A stretch of DNA of 64,000 nucleotides, from positions 63,939-127,938 of the forward strand of contig LWDM01000026.1 of assembly GCA_002083525.1 (NCBI GenBank). The letters run 5' to 3'. The notes beneath the pieces were generated by a model. It ran no database searches and was not told the DNA's origin. It saw only the letters and a program-made list of their open reading frames with translations. The translations under genes were made by a program, and so were the position numbers. This document shows positions 20,032-28,977 of the stretch, one piece after another. Every line of letters begins with the position of its first letter. Within the stretch, counting starts at the first letter, position 1. Origin of the DNA: Proteobacteria bacterium SG_bin9 (GTDB lineage Bacteria > Pseudomonadota > Alphaproteobacteria > Rhizobiales > Xanthobacteraceae).

Positions 20032-20249
20032 GATATTCCTTCGATCTGAGCCCCAAGGACACCCCTTACGAGAATCTATAGGCGATTTCGCTAGGCTATA
20101 AAATCGGGATCGGCCGCCAAAGCGGATGCTGCCATCAGTTCGCGGCGGAGTGTTGCAGTAACACTTCAGCCGGCCGCATTCGAAATGTGGCGGCGGGAAC
20201 GCCGTTCATAAATGTACGCTGCGCTGCACGCGCGACGTTGCGTCACACG
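20032..20249. other. Intergenic region without a recognised gene
   Basis: 218 bases between the start of the small Cys-rich gene and the end of the acyl-CoA synthetase gene, both on the minus strand. The right part carries the promoter of the former. No hairpin with a T-run or other element was recognised. Confidence 0.5.
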
Positions 20250-21794
20250 TTACCGTTTCTTGTGATCGGCCCAGTAGCGGTCGCGCAAGTGGCGTTTCAC
20301 CAGTTTCCCCGTCGGTGTGCGCGGCAGTTCCGCTTCGAAGTCGATGCTCTTCGGGCATTTGATCGGCGACAGCGTCTTGCGGCAGTAGACTATCAGTTCC
20401 GCGGCGAGTTCCGGACCTGCATCCTTCATGTCGTGCGGTTGCACGACGGCCTTCACCTCTTCGCCCATCTCCTCATTCGGAACACCGAACACGGCGACGT
20501 CCGCGACCTTCGGATGACCGATCAGCACATCCTCTGTCTCCTGCGGGTAGATGTTCACACCACCGGAGATGATCATGTAGGCCTTGCGGTCGGTGAGGAA
20601 GAGGAAGCCGTCCTTGTCGAGATAGCCGACGTCGCCGAGCGTCGACCAGCCGCGCGCGTTAAACGCGCGCTTCGTCTTGTCCGGATCGTTGTGGTAGGCG
20701 AACGTCGGCGCGTCGGCGAAGTAAACGGTGCCGATTTCGCCGGTCGGACGCTCGTTATCCTCCTCATCCAGAATCTTGATCGAGCCGACGACGGCACGGC
20801 CGACCGTGCCGCGATGGCTGAGCCATTGCTGCGAGTCCGAGACGGTGACGCCGTTGCCCTCGGAGCCTGCGTAGTACTCGATCAGGATCGGACCCCACCA
20901 CTCGATCATCCTTGCCTTCACGTCGACAGGGCAGGGAGCCGCAGCGTGGATCGCGCCTTTCAGGGTCGAGACGTTGTATTTGCTGCGCACGTCATCCGGT
21001 AGCTTCAGCATGCGCACGAACATCGTGGGAACCAGCTGCGATTGCGTCGCTTTGTGCTTTTCGACGAGCTGAAGGAATTCCTCCGCGTCGAACGACTCCA
21101 TGATCACCGACGTACCGCCGAGTGTGCCGACCATCATGTTGAAGCGCAGCGGAGCCGCGTGATAGAGCGGCGCCGGCGAGAGATAGATGCTCTCGTTGGT
21201 CATGCCGCACATCTTCTGGCAGAGCAGTTGCAGGAATGGGTTCGGAACGTCGATCGCCTTGTTCTCGGACTCGCGCTTGATGCCTTTCGGGCGCCCGGTG
21301 GTGCCGGACGAGTAGAGCATGTCGTAGCCGGCGATCTCATCCGCGATCGGTGTTTTCGGTTGCGGCGCGACTACCCGATCCCACGATTTGAAGTTCGCAA
21401 TCTTGTCGTTGCCGGTAATGTAATAAGCTGGCTTGCCGTTGGCCTTGGCGGCGAGACCGCCCAGCGCCTCCGCCGTCTTCGGCGTGCCGATCACAAGCTG
21501 CGCGCCGCAATCGGCGACGATGTAGGCGATTTCATCGGCGGTGAGGTAGCGGCTGATCGCCGTATAGTAGAGGCCCGCGCGCTGCGCGGCCCAGCACACC
21601 ACCATGAAGTCGATGCAGTTCTCCATCAGCAGCGCGATGTGGTCGCCTTGTTTCAGGCCGAGCGAGCGAAACAGATGCGCCGCCTGGTTCGAGCGTTCGT
21701 CGAGCTCGCGATACGTGACCTTGTCGCCCGAGCGCGCCATGACATAGGCGGTCTTGTTCGGCGTGGACTTCGCGTGATGGGCCGGATGCGACAT
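20250..21794 (-). CDS. Acyl-CoA synthetase (AMP-binding, fatty-acid type)
   Basis: A 514-residue ANL-superfamily ligase that activates a carboxylic acid through an acyl-adenylate to its CoA thioester. The P-loop-like motif is YSSGTTGRPKG, the adenylate-binding motif is EYYAGSEGNG, the hinge region is TLGDVGYLDKDGFLFLTDR, and the C-terminal catalytic Lys is in PRTPTGKLVKR. No membrane segment is present. It lies downstream of the thiolase on the same strand after a terminator, at the edge of a 20-kb acyl-CoA catabolic block. Substrate is unknown; the class resembles medium/long-chain fatty acyl-CoA ligases. Confidence 0.9.
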   Translation of the reverse strand: MSHPAHHAKSTPNKTAYVMARSGDKVTYRELDERSNQAAHLFRSLGLKQGDHIALLMENCIDFMVVCWAAQRAGLYYTAISRYLTADEIAYIVADCGAQLVIGTPKTAEALGGLAAKANGKPAYYITGNDKIANFKSWDRVVAPQPKTPIADEIAGYDMLYSSGTTGRPKGIKRESENKAIDVPNPFLQLLCQKMCGMTNESIYLSPAPLYHAAPLRFNMMVGTLGGTSVIMESFDAEEFLQLVEKHKATQSQLVPTMFVRMLKLPDDVRSKYNVSTLKGAIHAAAPCPVDVKARMIEWWGPILIEYYAGSEGNGVTVSDSQQWLSHRGTVGRAVVGSIKILDEEDNERPTGEIGTVYFADAPTFAYHNDPDKTKRAFNARGWSTLGDVGYLDKDGFLFLTDRKAYMIISGGVNIYPQETEDVLIGHPKVADVAVFGVPNEEMGEEVKAVVQPHDMKDAGPELAAELIVYCRKTLSPIKCPKSIDFEAELPRTPTGKLVKRHLRDRYWADHKKR

Positions 21795-21879
21795 CGTTCA
21801 GCTCCCTTGGATCGGCGGCTTGTGCCGCTCGCGTTTTGGCGTGCTCCCGCGTTGTGCGGTGAGGATTTTGAAACGAAAA

Positions 21880-21916
21880 GGGCGGGCCGAACCTTCAGAG
21901 GAGGTTGGGCCCGCCC
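21880..21916 (-). terminator. Terminator downstream of the thiolase gene
   Basis: A 15-bp stem with one mismatch (21880-21894 with 21902-21916, core GGGCGGGCC/GGGCCCGCC). Read on the minus strand it is followed by CTTTTCGTTT, so it ends the thiolase transcript before the acyl-CoA synthetase gene. Confidence 0.85.
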
Positions 21917-21937
21917 ATCTTGCGTTCGTCTAGAAAC

Positions 21938-23113
<1,176 letters not shown>

Positions 23114-23145
23114 GGGTCTCTCCCGAGGTTCTGAGTTCTTGTTGG

Positions 23146-23190
23146 GCATGATCCCGAAAAGTGGAAACTGGTTTTCGGATCGGATCATGC
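23146..23190. repeat. Dispersed dyad repeat, copy 1
   Basis: A 45-base imperfect palindrome: GCATGATC, then CCGAAAA-GTGG-AAA-CTGG-TTTTCGG, then GATCGGATCATGC. Two more copies are at 30219-30263 and 31536-31582. Such elements are common between genes in Rhodopseudomonas/Bradyrhizobium-type genomes (from memory). Confidence 0.85.
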
Positions 23191-23285
23191 CTCTTTAAAA
23201 GCCCGCGGATTAAAGAGGCGAGGATCGCCTTAGTCAATCACTCAATTAACTCTTGAGCCGGACGTGGCGATGCGCTTAGTAGGCC

Positions 23286-23360
23286 CAGTGTGGTGGTTCA
23301 GAAATTCCCTTCAATGTTGCTGCAACCTCTTCAAGGGAATTTCTGAACCAATCCACACTG
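23286..23360. repeat. Large inverted repeat, palindrome A upstream of tetR
   Basis: Arms 23286-23311 and 23333-23360 (starting CAGTGTGG and ending CCACACTG) pair over 26 bases with one two-base bulge, around a 21-base loop. No T-run follows, so it is not an ordinary terminator. Confidence 0.85.
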
Positions 23361-23373
23361 AAATCTAAGATTC

Positions 23374-23447
23374 CTAATGTCCTTACGAATTCGAAGTTCG
23401 CCCTGGACCCGCCGAAAGTGATGCGAACTTCGAATTCGGGACACTAG
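23374..23447. repeat. Large inverted repeat, palindrome B abutting the tetR start
   Basis: A perfect 14-bp arm GAATTCGAAGTTCG (23387-23400) pairs with CGAACTTCGAATTC (23424-23437); flanks TGTCC/GGACA and CTA/TAG extend the dyad. It ends 8-17 bases before the two possible tetR start codons, so it may be an operator, a 5'-UTR hairpin or a mobile palindromic repeat. Confidence 0.8.
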
Positions 23448-23464
23448 GGCATCAGGTGCCCTTC

Positions 23465-24151
23465 ATGCGTGCAAGTGCGAACCAGCGAACGAATTCGGCT
23501 CCGTCGCGGCGGGTCGCTCCTGCGCGCAATCCGACCGCCGAGAAGCTTCTGGTCGCGGCCAGCGAACTGATGATCGAGCGGAATTCGCTGGAGATTTCGC
23601 TCAGCGACCTCGCGCAGAAGTCCGGCGTCAACGCCGCACTCGTGAAATATCATTTCGGCAACAAGGAAGGCCTGCTGCTGGCGCTGCTCGCGCGCGACGC
23701 GCAAGCCGAGGTCGCCGATCTCGAGTATCTGCTGGCGCAGCCGATCACGGCGACGGAGAAGCTGAAGCTCCATATCGCTGGTATTATCAATGCCTACTAC
23801 CGGTTTCCGTATCTCAACCGGCTGATCCATCTGTTGCTGCACGAGAGCGACGCGAAATCGGCGAATGAAGTCTCGCGCTTCTTCATCAAACCGCTGTTCG
23901 ATTTCCAGCGCCGGCTGCTGGACGAAGGCGTCGCGTCCGGCGAATTCCGTAAAGTCGACCCGGTTCTGTTTTACACGAGCCTGATCGGCTCATGCGATCA
24001 CCTATTCCATGGCCGCAATGCCATCTCGCGCGCCACCGGCGTTGGCGACGTTACCGATGAGGTGCGGCGCAAGTACATCGACCATATGACCGCCCTTATT
24101 CTGGGCGGTATGGTGAAGCAGCCCGACACCAAGCGATCCATCAAGGCGTAA
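23465..24151 (+). CDS. TetR/AcrR family transcriptional regulator
   Basis: A 228-residue repressor-type protein. The N-terminal HTH runs from about residue 30 to 70 (EKLLVAASELMIE, then ISLSDLAQKSGVN and ALVKYHFGNKEGLL, the standard TetR recognition helix region). The C-terminal ligand/dimer domain is all-helical. It precedes SDR, crotonase and acyl-CoA synthetase genes on the same strand, and is divergent from the thiolase, so it is the natural candidate to regulate both arms in response to an acyl-CoA or aromatic ligand. Start is ATG 23465 or GTG 23456; neither has a strong Shine-Dalgarno. Confidence 0.9.
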   Translation: MRASANQRTNSAPSRRVAPARNPTAEKLLVAASELMIERNSLEISLSDLAQKSGVNAALVKYHFGNKEGLLLALLARDAQAEVADLEYLLAQPITATEKLKLHIAGIINAYYRFPYLNRLIHLLLHESDAKSANEVSRFFIKPLFDFQRRLLDEGVASGEFRKVDPVLFYTSLIGSCDHLFHGRNAISRATGVGDVTDEVRRKYIDHMTALILGGMVKQPDTKRSIKA

Positions 24152-24189
24152 TCGCGCCGCGAACAGAAACTGCAACAAAGGGGAGAACC

Positions 24190-24948
24190 ATGCAGCTCAA
24201 GGATGTTTCCGTACTGATCACCGGCGGTGGCTCGGGCCTTGGCGCCGCGACCGCGCGTGCCATGGCCGCGAAGGGCGCGAAGGTCGCCGTGATCGATATG
24301 CAGAAGGACAAGGCCGAGGAGGTCGCCGCCGAGATCAAGGGCGTCGCCTGCATCGGCGACGTATCGCAGGAAGCGCCGGTCAAGGAAGCCATCGCCAAGG
24401 CGGAAGCCGCCCACGGCATCGTCCGCGTGCTGGTCAACTGCGCCGGCATCGGGGGCGCGGTGAAGACCGTCGGCAAGAACGGCGCGTATCCGCTCGATCA
24501 CTTCACGCGCATCATCAACGTCAACCTGATCGGCAGCTTCAACTGCATCCGCCTCGTCGCCGAGCGCATGCAGACCGCTCCGACCATTGGCGAAGAGCGC
24601 GGCGTCTGCATCAACACCGCAAGCGTCGCGGCCTATGACGGCCAGATCGGCCAGGCCGCGTACTCGGCATCGAAGGGCGGCATCGTCGGCCTCACGCTGC
24701 CGGTCGCGCGCGACCTCGCCTCGATGAACATCCGCGTCATGACCATCGCGCCGGGCCTGTTCCTGACGCCGCTGCTGATGGGTCTGTCGGAAGAAGCCCG
24801 CAAGAGCCTCGGCGCGCAGGTGCCGCATCCGGCCCGCCTCGGCGATCCGTCGGAGTACGCCAACCTCGCGGTGGCGATCGTCGAGAACCCGATGCTCAAC
24901 GGCGAAACGATCCGCCTCGACGGTGCGATCCGCATGGCGCCGCGCTAA
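24190..24948 (+). CDS. Short-chain dehydrogenase (3-hydroxyacyl-CoA dehydrogenase type II-like)
   Basis: A 252-residue classical SDR. The NAD-binding motif is TGGGSGLG near residues 11-18, with NCAGIGG at about 80, catalytic Ser in INTASVAAY, and YSASKGG giving the Tyr and Lys. The APGLFLTPLL segment and overall pattern resemble HSD10/HADH2-type enzymes that oxidise 3-hydroxyacyl-CoA, which suits the beta-oxidation context. A strong Shine-Dalgarno (AAGGGGAGA) precedes ATG 24190. It lies 38 bases after tetR and is probably in the same transcript. Confidence 0.9.
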   Translation: MQLKDVSVLITGGGSGLGAATARAMAAKGAKVAVIDMQKDKAEEVAAEIKGVACIGDVSQEAPVKEAIAKAEAAHGIVRVLVNCAGIGGAVKTVGKNGAYPLDHFTRIINVNLIGSFNCIRLVAERMQTAPTIGEERGVCINTASVAAYDGQIGQAAYSASKGGIVGLTLPVARDLASMNIRVMTIAPGLFLTPLLMGLSEEARKSLGAQVPHPARLGDPSEYANLAVAIVENPMLNGETIRLDGAIRMAPR

Positions 24949-24967
24949 CGCCACCAGGACGATCTAC

Positions 24968-24990
24968 CCCTCTCCCTCGCGGGAGAGGGT
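24968..24990. repeat. Short hairpin repeat between the SDR and crotonase genes
   Basis: CCCTCTCCC and GGGAGAGGG form a 9-bp perfect stem around a short TCGC-type loop. The right arm supplies the only Shine-Dalgarno-like sequence for ATG 24996, so folding would hide that site. Similar CTCTCCC/GGGAGAG repeats are frequent in rhizobial intergenic DNA. Confidence 0.7.
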
Positions 24991-25037
24991 CTCCAATGAC
25001 AAGCGCCGCACAAGCGGCCGGACGCAGGGAGAGTGCT

Positions 25038-25844
25038 GTGAAAACAGGTCCGCTGCTGATCGACCATCGCGAAGGCGTCGATTGGGTCACGCTCAATCGG
25101 CCCGACAGCCTGAACGCGCTCGACCGTTCGCTGGTCGACGCGCTCAACCAGTATTTCGAGGATCTTGCTCACAGCAAGAAGACCCGCGTCGTCGTTCTCC
25201 GCGGCGCGGGCCGCGTGTTCTGCGCCGGTCTCGACCTCAAGGAGGCGATGAGCCGCCGCGCATCGAACGAGCCGCCGACGGTGGCCGAGTCGCTCGATCA
25301 TCAGCGCCATATCGCCGACATCGTCATGCTGATGCGGCGCTGCCCGCAGCCGATCATCTCGCTGATCCAGGGCTCGGCCGCCGGTGGCGGCTTTGCGCTG
25401 GCACTCGCCTCGGACATCCGCATCGCGGCGAAGAATGCGCGCATGAACTGCGCTTTCATCAAGCTCGGGCTCGGCGGCTGCGACATCGGCACCAGCTATT
25501 TCCTGCCGCGCCTTGTCGGCGTGTCGGTTGCCTCCGAACTGATCCTGACTGGTCGCTTCATCAACGCGGACCGCGCGCTCGCGGTCGGCCTCGTCTCCGA
25601 AGTGGTCGAAGAGGATGAGCTTGAGGCTGCCGCCGAGCCTTACGTCGAGGCGATGATGGCTGCGTCGCCGCTGGGGCTGCGCCTGTCGAAGGAATGCCTG
25701 AACATGAGCGTCGATGCCTCGTCCATTGAGGCGGTGATCGCCATGGAAGACCGCAATCAGGTGCTGACCAGCCGCTCGGAGGACTTCAAGGAGGGTGTCC
25801 GCGCCTTCCTGGAAAAAAGGAAGCCGATCTATCGTAACGCCTGA
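25038..25844 (+). CDS. Crotonase-family protein (enoyl-CoA hydratase/isomerase-like), atypical active site
   Basis: A 268-residue crotonase-fold acyl-CoA enzyme. The first oxyanion-hole segment is RVFCAGLDLKEA and the second is GSAAGGGFALALASD. By alignment from memory with rat mitochondrial hydratase, the two catalytic glutamates are replaced (Ala in GGGFA, Phe in NCAFIK), while an Asp (D149 in GGCDIGTSY) lies where 4-chlorobenzoyl-CoA dehalogenase has its catalytic Asp. Simple hydratase chemistry should therefore not be assumed. Start: GTG 25038 has AGGGAGA six bases upstream; ATG 24996 adds 14 residues but its ribosome site lies in a hairpin. Confidence 0.85.
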   Translation: MKTGPLLIDHREGVDWVTLNRPDSLNALDRSLVDALNQYFEDLAHSKKTRVVVLRGAGRVFCAGLDLKEAMSRRASNEPPTVAESLDHQRHIADIVMLMRRCPQPIISLIQGSAAGGGFALALASDIRIAAKNARMNCAFIKLGLGGCDIGTSYFLPRLVGVSVASELILTGRFINADRALAVGLVSEVVEEDELEAAAEPYVEAMMAASPLGLRLSKECLNMSVDASSIEAVIAMEDRNQVLTSRSEDFKEGVRAFLEKRKPIYRNA

Positions 25845-25924
25845 CGGAATATTGCCATTTCAGAAAAACGAGACCTCAAAAGAGGCATAACAAGCGCCAA
25901 AGCGCACAGGGACGGGAGCGAAGC

Positions 25925-27793
25925 GTGAACGCAGATGCTGCGAGGGTGTTGAACAAGCCCGCATTCCGCAAGATCAACTGGATGGAGCGCGACATCGCGG
26001 TCGAGCGCCGCCCGGATGGTACGATCGTCATCAAGTCGCGCATTCCGCTCAACGCTTATGAGACGTCGATCCCGGCGTCGCTCGCGAAGTGGGCGAAGGA
26101 GCGGCCGGATCATACGTGGCTGGCGCAGCGCGGCGGCGAGAAGCGCGAGTGGCGCAAGGTCTCATTCGCGGAAGCCAAGCGCACCGTCGATGCGCTGACG
26201 CAGGCGATCCTCGATCTGAATATTCCGGCTGACCGTCCGCTGGCGATCCTCAGCGGCAACTCCATCGAGCACGCATTGATGACGCAGGCCGCGATGCAGG
26301 CGCGCCTTCCGGCGGCGCCGGTGTCGCCGGCGTACTCGCTGATGAGCCAGGATCACGCCAAGCTCAAATATATCTTCAACATGATCAAGCCCGGCCTCGT
26401 GATGGTGCAGGACGGTCCGACGTTCGAGAAGGCGCTGGCATCGCTCGACCTGAAGGATGTCGTCGTCGTTCACGTCGCGCGTCCGCCCGCGAACGTGAAG
26501 AGCATCGCCTATGCCGACATGGCTAAGACGACGGCGACGAAGGCAGTCGACGAGTCGATTGCAAAGATCACGCCGAAGACCGTCGGCAAGCTGCTGTTCA
26601 CTTCCGGTTCGACCGGTATGCCGAAAGCCGTCATCAACACGCAGGAAATGATGTGTGCCAATGCGGCGATGATGATGCAGACGCGGCCGCGTGATCCGGG
26701 CGCGAGCGGTACCTTCCTCGACTGGATGCCGTGGAACCACACCATGGGTGGCAACGCGCTGTTCAACCCGGTGCTGATCGAAGGCTCTACGCTCTATATC
26801 GACGACGGCCGCCCGGTGCCGGGCCTGTTCGACGAGACGATCCGCAACCTGCGCGAAATCTCGCCGACCTATTACGCCAACGTGCCGGCCGGCTACGCCG
26901 CGCTCGCCGCCGTGATGGAGAAGGACGACGCGCTTTGCCGCAACTTCTTCAAGAGCCTGAATCTGCTTGCCTACGGCGGCGCACGGCTCCCGGACGATCT
27001 CTACGACCGTATGCAGGCGCTCGCCGTGAAAGCAACCGGCGAACGCATCGTGTTCTACACCGGCTGGGGTTCGACCGAGACCGCGCCGACCTCGACCGGC
27101 ACCTATTGGGACACCGAGCGCGTCGGCCTGATCGGCCTGCCGTTCCCCGGCGTCGAACTGAAGTGCGTGCCCTGCGACGACCGCTACGAGATGCGCATCC
27201 GCGGCATCAATGTCACGCCGGGTTACTACGCGCAGCCGGAGCTGACGGCGAAAGCGTTCGACGAGGAGGGGTTCTACCGCATCGGCGACGCCGGCATCTT
27301 CGTCGATCCCAACGATCCGGCGCAGGGCCTAATCTTCGCCGGCCGCGTGGTCGAAGACTTCAAGCTGACGACCGGCACTTTCGTGCATGTCGGATCGCTG
27401 CGCACGGACGCCATCGCGGCGGCGACGCCGGTCATGCATGACGGCCTCATCACGGGGCAGGATCGTCCGTTCATCGGATTGCTGGCGTGGCCGAACGTCG
27501 ATGCCTGCCGCATCCTGATCGGCAATCCGCAGGCGACAGCGGAGGAGGTCGTCAAGCATCCGAAAGTGATCGAAACTCTGCGCGAGGGCCTTCGCGCACA
27601 TAACAAATCCACCGGCGGCTCCAGCAGCCTGCGCCTCTCGCGCGCCATGCTGATGGCCGATCCGCCGTCGATCGACGGCAACGAACTCACCGACAAGGGC
27701 TACATCAACCAGCGCGCCGGCCTCGAACGCCGCGCCGCGCTGGTCGAGCAGCTTTACGCCGATAAACCGGGCCCGGACGTCATCGTCATCTGA
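25925..27793 (+). CDS. Feruloyl-CoA synthetase-like acyl-CoA ligase
   Basis: A 622-residue AMP-forming ligase of the feruloyl-CoA synthase branch. Motifs are FTSGSTGMPKAV (AMP/phosphate binding), YTGWGSTETAP (adenylate site), and EGFYRIGDAGIF with the conserved Asp. The C-terminal domain is shorter and different from ordinary acyl-CoA synthetases, ending around LTDKGYINQRA where the catalytic Lys is expected. Translation starts at GTG 25925 after GGGACGGGAG. Feruloyl-CoA synthases activate hydroxycinnamic acids, but the gene is surrounded by acyl-CoA dehydrogenases rather than vanillin genes, so the substrate may be a different aryl- or cyclo-alkyl carboxylate. Confidence 0.85.
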   Translation: MNADAARVLNKPAFRKINWMERDIAVERRPDGTIVIKSRIPLNAYETSIPASLAKWAKERPDHTWLAQRGGEKREWRKVSFAEAKRTVDALTQAILDLNIPADRPLAILSGNSIEHALMTQAAMQARLPAAPVSPAYSLMSQDHAKLKYIFNMIKPGLVMVQDGPTFEKALASLDLKDVVVVHVARPPANVKSIAYADMAKTTATKAVDESIAKITPKTVGKLLFTSGSTGMPKAVINTQEMMCANAAMMMQTRPRDPGASGTFLDWMPWNHTMGGNALFNPVLIEGSTLYIDDGRPVPGLFDETIRNLREISPTYYANVPAGYAALAAVMEKDDALCRNFFKSLNLLAYGGARLPDDLYDRMQALAVKATGERIVFYTGWGSTETAPTSTGTYWDTERVGLIGLPFPGVELKCVPCDDRYEMRIRGINVTPGYYAQPELTAKAFDEEGFYRIGDAGIFVDPNDPAQGLIFAGRVVEDFKLTTGTFVHVGSLRTDAIAAATPVMHDGLITGQDRPFIGLLAWPNVDACRILIGNPQATAEEVVKHPKVIETLREGLRAHNKSTGGSSSLRLSRAMLMADPPSIDGNELTDKGYINQRAGLERRAALVEQLYADKPGPDVIVI

Positions 27794-27834
27794 TTTTCAA
27801 GATAGCATCACATCGAACAAGAAGAGCGCAGGCC

Positions 27835-28965
27835 ATGAATTTCGAGTTCTCCGACGACCAGAAGCAGCTCCGTGACGAAGCCCGCCGTTATCTCGCCGAG
27901 CACTCCTCGCCGAAGGCGGTGCGCGCCGTGCTCGAAGGCAAGGCGCCGTACGACAAGGAGCTCTGGAAGGGGCTCGCCGGCATGGGCTTCCTCGGAGTCG
28001 CGATCCCGGAGGAATACGGCGGCGCGGGCGCGGGTCATCTGGAGCTGTGCGTGATCGCCGAGGAAATGGGCCGCGCGATTGCGCCGGTGCCGTTCTCGTC
28101 CTCGATCTATCTCGCGGCCGAAGCGATCATGATCGCCGGCTCCGCCGAGCAGAAGCAGAAGTATCTGCCGGGGCTCGCGCAGGGCACGACCATCGGCACG
28201 CTGGCGCTGTTCGAGGGCACGGGCAATCCATCGCACGCGAAAATCAAGACGAGCGTCGCGCAGAACAAGATCAGCGGCACCAAGAAGCCGGTGCCGGATG
28301 GATCGATCGCTGACATCGCGATCGTCGCCGCGCGCACCGGTTCGTCAGGCCGCGAGACTGACATCTCGCTGTTCATCGTCGACCTCAAAGGCGCCGGCGT
28401 GAAGCGCAGCGATCTGCAGGGCATCGATCCGTCACGCAATCAGGCGGAGGTCGTGTTCGACGGCGCGGCCGCCGAGCCGCTCGGCAAGGCCAGCGAGGGC
28501 TGGGCGACCTTGATGCAGGTGCTCGATCGTGCCGCGGTGCTCACCGCATTCGAACAGGTCGGCGGCGCCGACCGTGCACTCGAAATGGGCCGCGACTACG
28601 CGCTCGACCGTATCGCCTTCGGCCGTCCGATCGGCTCGTTCCAGGCGGTGAAGCACATCCTCGCCGACATGTACGTCTCGGCGACGCTCGCACGTTCGAA
28701 TTGCTACTACGGCGCGTGGGCGCTCTCGACGAATGCGGGTGAACTCCCGGAAGCCGCTGCGACCGCGCGCGTCAGCGCGACGCAGGCGTTCCAGCACTGC
28801 TCGAAGCAGAACATCCAGGTGCACGGCGGCATGGGCTTCACCTGGGAGTTCGACTGCCATCTCTATTATCGCCGCTCGAACGCGCTCGCGCTCGGCATCG
28901 GTAGCCAGTCGTACTGGGAAGACGAACTGATCGACCGCATGCGCAAGCGTAATGCTGCAGCCTAA
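27835..28965 (+). CDS. Acyl-CoA dehydrogenase, small-subunit type
   Basis: A 376-residue acyl-CoA dehydrogenase-fold protein. The helical N-domain has GFLGVAIPEEYGGAGAG, the beta domain is degenerate (the usual FSEP/TEP segment reads LALFEGTG), and the C-domain has FGRPIGSFQAVKH and IQVHGGMGFTWEFD. This pattern is seen in the smaller partner of heteromeric alpha2-beta2 acyl-CoA dehydrogenases acting on bulky (sterol- or dicarboxylate-type) CoA esters. It starts 42 bases after the ligase and ends 13 bases before the next dehydrogenase, so a complex with one of the two following large proteins is likely. Confidence 0.88.
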   Translation: MNFEFSDDQKQLRDEARRYLAEHSSPKAVRAVLEGKAPYDKELWKGLAGMGFLGVAIPEEYGGAGAGHLELCVIAEEMGRAIAPVPFSSSIYLAAEAIMIAGSAEQKQKYLPGLAQGTTIGTLALFEGTGNPSHAKIKTSVAQNKISGTKKPVPDGSIADIAIVAARTGSSGRETDISLFIVDLKGAGVKRSDLQGIDPSRNQAEVVFDGAAAEPLGKASEGWATLMQVLDRAAVLTAFEQVGGADRALEMGRDYALDRIAFGRPIGSFQAVKHILADMYVSATLARSNCYYGAWALSTNAGELPEAAATARVSATQAFQHCSKQNIQVHGGMGFTWEFDCHLYYRRSNALALGIGSQSYWEDELIDRMRKRNAAA

Positions 28966-28977
28966 CGGGGCAACGCG

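Larger units (their letters stand above)
23114..23464. other. Regulatory spacer between thiolase and tetR
   Basis: About 350 bases without a gene. From left to right it holds one copy of the dispersed CCGAAAA/TTTTCGG repeat (23146-23190), a 75-base palindrome (23286-23360) and a second palindrome (23374-23447) ending just before the tetR start. Listed separately below. Confidence 0.75.

Noticed and set aside
23114..23188. N-terminal extension of the thiolase
   Set aside because: The extra residues translate the dispersed dyad repeat; the family start is MAEAYIV at 23113.
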